Below, piece after piece: positions 1-4,423 of a DNA stretch of 6,081 nucleotides; positions within the stretch are counted from its first letter, which is position 1; each line of letters begins with the position of its first letter. A program made the position numbers and the translations under genes. The notes beneath the pieces are model-generated. The model did not search any database and had not been told where the DNA came from. It saw nothing but the letters and a program-made list of their open reading frames with translations. This stretch comes from CAYGHG01 sp964349515. Lineage in GTDB: Bacteria; Oederibacteriota; PGYV01; CAYGHG01. The DNA lies in the NCBI GenBank assembly GCA_964349515.1, contig CAYGHG010000135.1, positions 1 to 6,081 on the forward strand, read 5' to 3'.

Positions 1-16
1 ATTCAATAAAAAATAC

Positions 17-44
17 TTGACAAACAGATATTTTAATGTATTAT
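17..44 (+). promoter_or_regulatory. Sigma70-like promoter of the DUF2975/regulator operon
   Basis: A perfect -35 hexamer TTGACA lies at 17-22 and a -10 hexamer TATTAT (5 of 6 to consensus) at 39-44, separated by 16 nt. Transcription would start near 51, giving a leader of about 24 nt that carries the ribosome binding site AGGAGGT at 61-67. The -10 box is embedded in the candidate operator at 33-49, so a protein bound there would block polymerase. The boxes are read directly; activity is inferred. Confidence 0.65.
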
Positions 45-49
45 TAAGA
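33..49 (+). promoter_or_regulatory. Candidate operator, copy 1 (over the -10 box)
   Basis: TTAATGTATTATTAAGA contains the inverted repeat TTAAT (33-37) / ATTAA (43-47) with 5 nt between the arms. It matches 589-605 at 15 of 17 positions and ends 25 nt before the DUF2975 start codon. Overlap with the -10 hexamer suggests repression, most plausibly by the Xre-type protein encoded at 631-840. The site is AT-rich, so some similarity could be chance. Confidence 0.45.
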
Positions 50-74
50 TACAAAACCACAGGAGGTACAGTAA

Positions 75-575
75 ATGAAATACTTCGGACAGAAATCAGT
101 TTCATCGGTAATCAGTGTATTGCTGGCTATTGCATGGCCTGTTGTTCTGATAGCGGCAATAGGCGGTAGTGTATTTTTCGGGACAATCTCATTCTCGGAC
201 CGGGCGAATTCTTTCATAACGGCGGAAATGGCAAAAGACCCGGGAATCACGCCAAAAGAAATGAAGGAATGGGAGGATTTCAGAAATGCGCCGGTGCCTC
301 TGAAAATGCTGGTGTTTCCTTATGGCGCGGCTGTAGCGGTACTGCTTTTGATGATAATAGCTAAATCAAAACAGCTGTTTGACAATTTTAAGAAGGAAAT
401 GATATTTTCAAAGGCAAACGTGGACCTGCTGACAAACACAAACAAACTCATACTGGCTTTTTCAATAATTACCTTTAACATAAGCAGCATATTTACCTGT
501 ATATTGCTTTTTATGCTGGCACAGATATTTAAAAATGGCGCTGAACTGCAAGAAGAGCACGACCTGACTGTATAA
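75..575 (+). CDS. DUF2975 family membrane protein
   Basis: This encodes a 166-residue integral membrane protein of unknown function. Hydrophobic segments lie at about residues 11-36, 78-96, and 123-152, the last long enough for two closely spaced helices, giving the usual four-helix layout. Family features visible are the loop LFDNFKKEMIFSKAN (101-115) and the C-terminal stretch IFKNGAELQEEHDLTV (151-166). DUF2975 proteins typically sit directly before a small Cro/C1-type regulator ending in a CQPGDLLEY-like motif, exactly the arrangement here (next gene at 631). The ATG has AGGAGGT (61-67) 7 nt upstream. Its biochemical role is not established; a membrane sensor or partner controlling the regulator is a reasonable inference from the conserved pairing. 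Family assignment is from recognition of the sequence pattern, not a search. Confidence 0.85.
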   Translation: MKYFGQKSVSSVISVLLAIAWPVVLIAAIGGSVFFGTISFSDRANSFITAEMAKDPGITPKEMKEWEDFRNAPVPLKMLVFPYGAAVAVLLLMIIAKSKQLFDNFKKEMIFSKANVDLLTNTNKLILAFSIITFNISSIFTCILLFMLAQIFKNGAELQEEHDLTV

Positions 576-588
576 AAGTTAACTATTA

Positions 589-605
589 TTAATTCATTAT
601 TAAGA
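589..605 (+). promoter_or_regulatory. Candidate operator, copy 2 (upstream of the regulator)
   Basis: TTAATTCATTATTAAGA matches the copy at 33-49 at 15 of 17 positions, including the TTAAT-N5-ATTAA inverted repeat. An extra ATTATTAA half-site at 585-592 overlaps it, offset 11 bp (about one helical turn) from the one at 596-603. It ends 25 nt before the regulator ATG, the same spacing as copy 1 to its gene. No good -35 box accompanies it, so it may be a secondary control site, a weak promoter or a leader element. Confidence 0.4.
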
Positions 606-630
606 AAAAAGAGCATAACAGGAGCGTACA

Positions 631-840
631 ATGGCGATAATATTCAGGCTGGACAGGGTGATGGCAGACAGGAAAATACAGCTGGGCGAGCTGGCCAAAA
701 GGATAGACCTGACAGACTCAAACCTATCCATACTGAAAAACGGAAAGGCAAAAGCAGTGAGGATTGAAACTTTGAACGCGATATGCAGGGAACTGAAATG
801 CCAGCCGGGGGACCTGCTGGAGTACGGCGAGGACAATTAA
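631..840 (+). CDS. Small Cro/C1 (Xre, YozG-like) transcriptional regulator
   Basis: This 69-residue protein is essentially one helix-turn-helix domain. The HTH spans about residues 18-38, with LGELAKRIDLT as scaffold and turn and DSNLSILKNG as recognition helix. The following KAKAVRIETLNAICRELKCQPGDLLEY is the hallmark of the YozG-like group, where the C-terminal CQPGDLLEY packs the last helix. It should bind DNA as a dimer. The gene follows the DUF2975 gene after 55 nt and precedes the oxidoreductase by 14 nt, so all are probably co-transcribed. The start is set by AGGAG at 620-624, 6 nt before the ATG and weaker than the neighbours' sites, as expected for a regulator made in small amounts. 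It probably regulates its own operon through the repeated sites at 33-49 and 589-605; that is inference. Confidence 0.9.
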   Translation: MAIIFRLDRVMADRKIQLGELAKRIDLTDSNLSILKNGKAKAVRIETLNAICRELKCQPGDLLEYGEDN

Positions 841-854
841 TAGGAGGCGGTAAT

Positions 855-1829
855 ATGAAAGCTGTTGTTTATGAGCGCTATGGCGGGCCTGAAGTGCTGG
901 AAATAAAAGAGAGGGAAGTGCCTGCGGTTAAAAAAGGAATGGTTCTGATTAAGATAAATGCAACAGCGCTTAACAGCGCAGATATCAGACTGATGAAAGC
1001 GGATCCTTTTTTAGCCAGGACATATTCCGGTATTCTGAAGCCCAAGCATGATAAACAGGTTCTGGGTTCTGATGTAGCGGGCGTGATTGAATCCGCCTGC
1101 CCGGGCGCAATCAGATTTAAGCCGGGTGACGCGGTATTTGGAAGTATCTTTAAAACCGGTATGGGCGGTCTGGCGCAGTACGCGGCGGCGGATGAAAATG
1201 ATCTCGCGCTTAAGCCTTTGAATCTTTCTTTTGAAGAGGCGGCCGCGGTACCTATGGCTGCAAAAGCCGCGCTGCATGCCATACGTGATTACGGCAAAGT
1301 AAAGCAGGGTGAGAGGGTTCTTGTTTATGGAGCGTCCGGAGGCGTAGGGACTTTTTGCGTACAGATTGCAAAACATTACGGTGCAGAGGTCACCGCGGTA
1401 TGCAGCGGCCGTAATGAGGAACAGGCAAAAAAAATCGGGGCTGATTACGTGATTAATTATGAAAAAGAGGACTTTACAAGGCAGAATAAAAAGTATGATG
1501 TTATAATTGGAGTGAACGGCTACAGGGCGCTTTCTGATTACAAAGGAGCTCTTAATCCGGGAGGAAGGTATGTAATGGCAGGCGGAGATAACAGGCAGAT
1601 ATTTGACGCGCTTCTAAAGGCGCGGTGGGTATTCATGGGCAGCGGGAAAAAAGCGTCTGTTGTAGGTTCCTATTCGGACAGGGATGATTTGGATATTCTG
1701 AAGAAATTCTCAGAGGAAGGAAGTATTAAACCAGTAATTGACAGGGTATTTGATTTTCAGGATACAGTTGAAGCGGTTAAGTATTTGGAAACAGGCCACG
1801 CAAAAGGAAAAGTGGTAATAAAAATATGA
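855..1829 (+). CDS. Zinc-independent MDR oxidoreductase (quinone oxidoreductase-like)
   Basis: A 324-residue NAD(P)-dependent medium-chain dehydrogenase/reductase, full length for the family. The N-terminal GroES-like domain (about 1-125) opens with MKAVVYERYGGPEVLEIKE and carries GSDVAGVIE (71-79) and FKPGDAVFG (88-96). The Rossmann domain contains the nucleotide-binding GASGGVG (159-165) with QIAKHYGAEVTAVCS after it. The position that holds the catalytic-zinc cysteine in true alcohol dehydrogenases reads ALNSADIR (38-45), and the structural-zinc Cys cluster is absent, so this is a zinc-free enoyl/quinone-type reductase; the substrate cannot be told. The start at 855 is chosen because AGGAGG (842-847) precedes it by 7 nt; an in-frame upstream ATG at 783 would overlap the regulator and add 24 unrelated residues. 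It lies 14 nt after the regulator and is probably in its transcript. Confidence 0.9.
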   Translation: MKAVVYERYGGPEVLEIKEREVPAVKKGMVLIKINATALNSADIRLMKADPFLARTYSGILKPKHDKQVLGSDVAGVIESACPGAIRFKPGDAVFGSIFKTGMGGLAQYAAADENDLALKPLNLSFEEAAAVPMAAKAALHAIRDYGKVKQGERVLVYGASGGVGTFCVQIAKHYGAEVTAVCSGRNEEQAKKIGADYVINYEKEDFTRQNKKYDVIIGVNGYRALSDYKGALNPGGRYVMAGGDNRQIFDALLKARWVFMGSGKKASVVGSYSDRDDLDILKKFSEEGSIKPVIDRVFDFQDTVEAVKYLETGHAKGKVVIKI

Positions 1830-1843
1830 AACAGGAGGGAAAC

Positions 1844-2146
1844 ATGGCAAAGGCAAAGAAAAAGAAAGAGTCAGCGGCAGAAGTGGGAGCAAAAATAGGA
1901 AAGGCAATAGGAAAGGAAATAGACAAGGAGATTAAGAAAGACGAGTGCGGCTGCGGATGCGAAACAAAGTCGGAATACAAAGGCGGCGGAGGCGGAAGCG
2001 CGGTTTACGGGCTTGGGTTCATAGGAGCGGCGGTATATTATGTAACAACAGCGACAGGTTTCTGGATGGGAGTACTCGGTATTTTAAAAGCCATAGTCTG
2101 GCCCGCGATGCTGGTTTACAAGGCAATGGCCGCGCTGGGGATGTAG
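1844..2146 (+). CDS. Small membrane protein with Lys-rich N-terminus and CGCGC motif
   Basis: A 100-residue protein with three parts. Residues 1-34 are strongly charged and Lys-rich, with a probable helix AAEVGAKIGKAIGKEIDKEI (11-30). Residues 35-39 are Cys-Gly-Cys-Gly-Cys, followed by a glycine run (47-51). Residues 53-98 are hydrophobic, with probable membrane segments at about 53-71 and 73-95 (YGLGFIGAAVYYVTTATGFW, then GILKAIVWPAMLVYKAM). The hydrophobic half resembles a small uncharacterised membrane protein family I recall from diverse bacteria; I know of no assigned function. The cysteines could bind a metal or form disulfides, but nothing proves it. AGGAGGG (1833-1839) lies 4 nt before the chosen ATG. 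An in-frame ATG at 1826 overlaps the previous stop (ATGA) but lacks a good ribosome binding site. It is the last gene before the terminator at 2164-2222. Confidence 0.8.
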   Translation: MAKAKKKKESAAEVGAKIGKAIGKEIDKEIKKDECGCGCETKSEYKGGGGGSAVYGLGFIGAAVYYVTTATGFWMGVLGILKAIVWPAMLVYKAMAALGM

Positions 2147-2163
2147 TTTTTATTTACAATGCA

Positions 2164-2222
2164 GAGACACACCTCTCCCCTACGCTTTATTGCGAGGACT
2201 TCGTGCGTGTGTCTCGTTTTTT
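2164..2222 (+). terminator. Probable intrinsic terminator of the first operon
   Basis: GAGACACAC (2164-2172) pairs perfectly with GTGTGTCTC (2207-2215), followed by G and six T (2217-2222). The 9-bp stem encloses an unusually long 34-nt loop, which can form a small inner hairpin (CGC 2183-2185 with GCG 2192-2194). It lies 17 nt after the stop of the small membrane protein gene. The long loop makes it less typical than a classic terminator. Confidence 0.65.
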
Positions 2223-2241
2223 CCCGGTTATTACATAACAA

Positions 2242-2284
2242 CAAAACATAAAACAAAAACGAGAGGGAGACGGAGCTCCCTCTC
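2242..2284 (-). terminator. Intrinsic terminator of the MBL-fold hydrolase gene
   Basis: On the minus strand a perfect 9-bp stem, GAGAGGGAG / CTCCCTCTC (2276-2284 with 2261-2269), closes a 6-nt loop. It is followed by GTTTTTGTTTTATGTTTTG (2260 down to 2242). It lies about 32 nt beyond the hydrolase stop. The plus-strand side has no T run, so it works in the minus direction. Together with 2164-2222 it insulates the convergent genes. Confidence 0.85.
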
Positions 2285-2315
2285 TACAGTTTATTTGAAA
2301 TGATTATAAAGAATA

Positions 2316-2975
2316 TTATCTTTTACTCCACCTTTTATACTCATTCTCAACAGTAGTTTTATCTATCGGCCTGCCGTGGGCGGGGAGGAAGAGGCGGCAG
2401 TTTGTTTTTAATAACTTTTCCCAGCTTTTTAATAACTGCTTTCTGTCCATGACATAAGGGGTCATGGCCTGGCCGGGGTAAACGCTGAACATGGAGTCGC
2501 CAACTGCGGCAACTTCGTCATCAATAATCACACATATTGAACCGGGCGTGTGGCCCGGGGTATGCATTATTTCTATTCCGTCAAACCTTTCGCCGCCTTC
2601 TGCTGTTATTTCAGGCGTTACTTCCTTGTAGTTTTCTTCATCAGGTGCAAGTGAGCCTGAAAAGGGGTCATCCTCTGGGTTTACGCCTGCAGACAGATGT
2701 CCGGCCTCTGTTTTGTGTATCAGAATTTTTGCATTGAAAAGACTTTTAAGCCGCGATGTGTTTTCCGCATGGTCGTAATGGGCATGCGTCAGGGCTATTA
2801 TTGAAGGCTTTGCCTTCAGTTTGTTCAGTTTTTGAACGAGGTTATCGTACATATATGACATGCCGGCGTCAACGAGCATGGAGGTATCACCTGACTGCAC
2901 GAGAAATACATTGTTTCTGCCGGAGACCATCTGCGTTACTGCCGAACCTTTTTTAGTAATCCATTTTCCTGCCAT
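2316..2975 (-). CDS. Metallo-beta-lactamase-fold hydrolase (glyoxalase II-like)
   Basis: A 219-residue single-domain MBL-fold protein, complete. Metal ligands are all visible: THAHYDH (63-69; H64, H66, D68, H69), the second histidine in HTPGHTPGS (H142), D160 in AVGDSMFS, and H200 in PAHGRP. This is the binuclear zinc (or iron) set of the glyoxalase II / general hydrolase branch. The substrate cannot be inferred: thioesters, lactones and phosphodiesters are all possible for this fold. There is no signal peptide, so it is probably cytoplasmic. ATG at 2973-2975 is chosen because AGGAGGT (minus strand, 2989-2983) precedes it by 7 nt. A longer in-frame reading to 3041 adds 22 residues through the promoter region without a ribosome binding site. 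The gene is monocistronic, convergent with the upstream operon and divergent from the peroxidase operon. Confidence 0.9.
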   Translation of the reverse strand: MAGKWITKKGSAVTQMVSGRNNVFLVQSGDTSMLVDAGMSYMYDNLVQKLNKLKAKPSIIALTHAHYDHAENTSRLKSLFNAKILIHKTEAGHLSAGVNPEDDPFSGSLAPDEENYKEVTPEITAEGGERFDGIEIMHTPGHTPGSICVIIDDEVAAVGDSMFSVYPGQAMTPYVMDRKQLLKSWEKLLKTNCRLFLPAHGRPIDKTTVENEYKRWSKR

Positions 2976-3002
2976 ATTACAAACCTCCTGATGTATGGGT
3001 AT

Positions 3003-3031
3003 ATAGTACAGTTTAATTCTTATGATTACAA
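3003..3031 (-). promoter_or_regulatory. Candidate promoter of the MBL-fold gene
   Basis: Read on the minus strand, TTGTAA (3031-3026; 4 of 6 to TTGACA) and TACTAT (3008-3003; 4 of 6 to TATAAT) are separated by 17 nt. Transcription would start near 2996, leaving about 20 nt to the start codon and including the ribosome binding site at 2983-2989. The match is moderate but the geometry fits. Confidence 0.4.
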
Positions 3032-3044
3032 GTTTTTGCATTTT

Positions 3045-3076
3045 CCTCTCCTTATGGGAGAGGGCAGGGTGAGGGG
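3045..3076 (-). repeat. GC-rich palindromic intergenic repeat, copy 1
   Basis: On the minus strand it reads CCCCTCACCCTGCCCTCTCC and then CATAAGGAGAGG. CCTCTCC (3045-3051) pairs with GGAGAGG (3057-3063) over a 5-nt loop, forming a hairpin. The same CCCTCACCC...CCCTCTCCC core occurs on the plus strand at 3198-3235, so the two copies face each other. The pattern resembles REP-type extragenic palindromes. Confidence 0.7.
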
Positions 3077-3096
3077 TATTTAGAACTAAGCGGTTA

Positions 3097-3124
3097 AGCT
3101 ATGAACTATAAGCTATAAGTTAAT
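3097..3124. repeat. Short degenerate heptamer tandem repeat
   Basis: Successive 7-nt units AGCTATG, AACTATA and AGCTATA, followed by the decayed unit AGTTAAT, run from 3097 to 3124 inside the segment bounded by the two inverted repeats. Three units match the pattern A-G/A-C-T-A-T-A/G. The array is short and imperfect; no function is evident. Confidence 0.5.
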
Positions 3125-3143
3125 ATAGATGCAAAAACATTTC

Positions 3144-3156
3144 CCGCGCTTCGCGG
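3144..3156. other. Small GC-rich hairpin inside the inverted-repeat segment
   Basis: CCGCG (3144-3148) and CGCGG (3152-3156) form a 5-bp stem with a 3-nt loop. It lies within the 121-nt spacer between the two palindromic repeat copies. No T run follows closely on either strand, so it is not a convincing terminator. It may be part of the repeat element's structure. Confidence 0.4.
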
Positions 3157-3197
3157 AATAATAGAGGGAGAAAGAAGGGCGGATACAGAAAAAACAT

Positions 3198-3235
3198 CCC
3201 TCACCCCGGCCCTCTCCCGCAAGCGGGCGAGGGAG
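3198..3235 (+). repeat. GC-rich palindromic intergenic repeat, copy 2
   Basis: CCCTCACCCCGGCCCTCTCC continues into a hairpin: CCCTC-T-CCCG (3210-3219) pairs with CGGG-C-GAGGG (3224-3233) around CAAG, with one T/C mismatch. It shares the CCCTCACCC and CCCTCTCCC blocks with the inverted copy at 3045-3076, the spacer between blocks differing by one nucleotide. It ends just before the promoter of the peroxidase operon. Confidence 0.7.
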
Positions 3236-3240
3236 ATTTG

Positions 3241-3269
3241 TTGATATTGCATAAAATAGGTGATAAAAT
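3241..3269 (+). promoter_or_regulatory. Promoter of the peroxidase-lemA-DUF2207 operon
   Basis: TTGATA (3241-3246; 5 of 6 to TTGACA) and TAAAAT (3264-3269; 5 of 6 to TATAAT) are separated by an ideal 17 nt. The start of transcription would be near 3276, leaving only about 15 nt before the ATG at 3291, with AGGAGGT at 3280-3286 almost at the 5' end of the transcript. The -35 box begins 5 nt after the palindromic repeat. Confidence 0.6.
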
Positions 3270-3290
3270 TTAACAATACAGGAGGTGTGT

Positions 3291-3854
3291 ATGAAACGGA
3301 TGATTACTGTTTTATTGACGGTTTTTGTTCTGGTTTTTGTAACTGCAGGGGGTTATAAGACTGAAAAAAATACGGAGGGGTTAAAAATGAGCATTTATGA
3401 CATTACCGTAAAAGACATGACAGACAAGGACGTATCGCTGTCAAAGTACAAGGGAAAAGTCCTGCTGATAGTAAACACAGCCACGCTTTGCGGGTTTACG
3501 CCTCAGTATCCGGGGCTTCAGGATCTTTACGTGAAATATAAAGATAAAGGCTTTGAAATACTTGATTTTCCGTGTAATCAGTTCATGGGCCAGGCGCCGG
3601 GGACAGTTGAAGAAATCAACAAAACCTGCACCACCCGTTTCGGCATTACTTTTCAGATGTTTGCCAAGATTGATGTAAACGGGAAAAACGAATCACCGCT
3701 TTACACTTTCCTAAAGGCACAGACAAACGGCAAAAACATAGGCTGGAATTTTACAAAGTTTCTTGTGGATGCTGAGGGTAATATTGTGAGCAGGTTTGAA
3801 CCGACCGTAAAGCCCGAGGAAATAGCGCCTGCGATTGAAAAACTGCTTAAATAA
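3291..3854 (+). CDS. Glutathione peroxidase family thiol peroxidase with N-terminal export segment
   Basis: A 187-residue protein with a thioredoxin-fold GPx domain at about 33-187. It should reduce peroxides, in bacteria usually with thioredoxin. Seen are NTATLCGFTPQY (62-73) with peroxidatic C67, FPCNQF (94-99), Q101, and W152-N153 in GWNF, completing the Cys-Gln-Trp-Asn tetrad. C113 in TCTTRF is the likely resolving cysteine of the thioredoxin-dependent type. The active-site residue is Cys (TGC), not selenocysteine. Residues 1-21 (MKRMITVLLTVFVLVFVTAGG) form a signal peptide or membrane anchor; there is no lipobox cysteine. The start has AGGAGGT at 3280-3286; a GTG at 3285 falls inside that site. 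A second start (ATG 3387, GGAGGGG at 3374-3380) begins at MSIYDITVKDM, where cytoplasmic homologues start. lemA follows after 11 nt. Confidence 0.92.
   Translation: MKRMITVLLTVFVLVFVTAGGYKTEKNTEGLKMSIYDITVKDMTDKDVSLSKYKGKVLLIVNTATLCGFTPQYPGLQDLYVKYKDKGFEILDFPCNQFMGQAPGTVEEINKTCTTRFGITFQMFAKIDVNGKNESPLYTFLKAQTNGKNIGWNFTKFLVDAEGNIVSRFEPTVKPEEIAPAIEKLLK
3374..3389 (+). promoter_or_regulatory. Internal ribosome binding site and alternative peroxidase start
   Basis: GGAGGGG (3374-3380) lies 6 nt before an in-frame ATG (3387-3389). Starting here gives a 155-residue protein without the export segment, beginning exactly at the GPx domain. It may allow a cytoplasmic isoform or be the relic of an originally cytoplasmic gene. 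The sequence is seen; use of the site is inference. Confidence 0.5.
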
Positions 3855-3865
3855 CAGGAGGGCAC

Positions 3866-4423
3866 ATGACGAGTACGGTGGTTTTTGGCGCAATTGCGCT
3901 GGTTGTTTTGTGGGCTGTTGTTTCTTACAATACTTTCATTCATCTTCGCAACAAATCCAAAGAAGCATGGGCTGACATTACCGTGCAGTTAAAGCGGCGT
4001 TATGACCTGATACCCAATGTCGTAAGCGTTGTCAAAGGCTACGCTGCCCATGAAAAAGAGACATTTGAAAAGGTGGTACTGGCGCGCAACGCAGCCATGG
4101 GAGCGTCAAACCTTTCGGACAAGGGCGCAGCAGAGGGCAGCCTGACAGGCGCGCTGAAGACCGTATTCGCGCTCTCTGAAAACTATCCGGACCTCAAGGC
4201 AAATGAAAACTTCATGGCGCTCCATAAAGAGCTTACAGATACAGAGAACAAGATAGAGATGTCAAGGCGCTACTACAACGGGAACGTAAAAAACTTCAAC
4301 ACTGCGGTTGCCTCTTTTCCGGGCAATCTGATAGCAGGAGCTTTTAACTTTAAAGAAATGCAGTTTTTCACACTGGAAGCAGGCGATGAGGCGGCAAATA
4401 AGCCTGTGGAGGTAAAACTGTGA
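3866..4423 (+). CDS. lemA: LemA family membrane protein
   Basis: A 185-residue LemA protein, full length. One membrane helix lies at residues 3-21 (STVVFGAIALVVLWAVVSY), followed by the helical LemA domain, predicted on the far side of the membrane. Signature blocks are LRNKSKEAWADITVQLKRR with YDLIPNVV (27-53), TENKIEMSRRYYN (126-138), VKNFNTAV (141-148) and FPGNLIA (151-157). The molecular function of LemA is unsettled; the family is named after a Listeria protein, and it commonly neighbours DUF2207, TPM-domain or membrane protease genes. The ATG has AGGAGGG 5 nt upstream. It is 11 nt from the peroxidase stop and its TGA overlaps the GTG start of the DUF2207 gene, so translation of the two is probably coupled. 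Confidence 0.93.
   Translation: MTSTVVFGAIALVVLWAVVSYNTFIHLRNKSKEAWADITVQLKRRYDLIPNVVSVVKGYAAHEKETFEKVVLARNAAMGASNLSDKGAAEGSLTGALKTVFALSENYPDLKANENFMALHKELTDTENKIEMSRRYYNGNVKNFNTAVASFPGNLIAGAFNFKEMQFFTLEAGDEAANKPVEVKL

Noticed and set aside
75..840. Toxin-antitoxin system (membrane toxin plus HTH antitoxin)
   Set aside because: The order and autoregulation-like sites are superficially similar, but DUF2975 proteins are four-helix, 160-residue family members and not short toxic peptides. I know of no evidence of toxicity.
783..854. Upstream extension of the MDR oxidoreductase to ATG 783
   Set aside because: It overlaps the regulator gene in another frame, adds 24 residues unlike the family, and lacks a ribosome binding site. 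The ATG at 855 has AGGAGG and the family-typical MKAVV start.
878..1376. Minus-strand open frames within the oxidoreductase gene
   Set aside because: They lie antisense to a clearly recognised enzyme, have no ribosome binding sites and show no family features.
1945..2238. Plus-strand frame overlapping the small membrane protein and running into the terminator
   Set aside because: Its Arg-rich translation is the shifted reading of glycine-rich codons, and it crosses the terminator stem.
2976..3041. 22-residue N-terminal extension of the MBL-fold protein on the minus strand
   Set aside because: It runs through the candidate promoter and the ribosome binding site used by the ATG at 2975, and MBL homologues begin near the shorter start.
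3045..3235. CRISPR array or tRNA-like element in the divergent intergenic region
   Set aside because: There are only two copies and they are inverted, not directly repeated with unique spacers. No cloverleaf or acceptor stem can be drawn.
3485..3500. Selenocysteine at the peroxidase active site
   Set aside because: The active-site codon in ACGCTTTGCGGG is TGC, so it encodes cysteine; no in-frame TGA is present.
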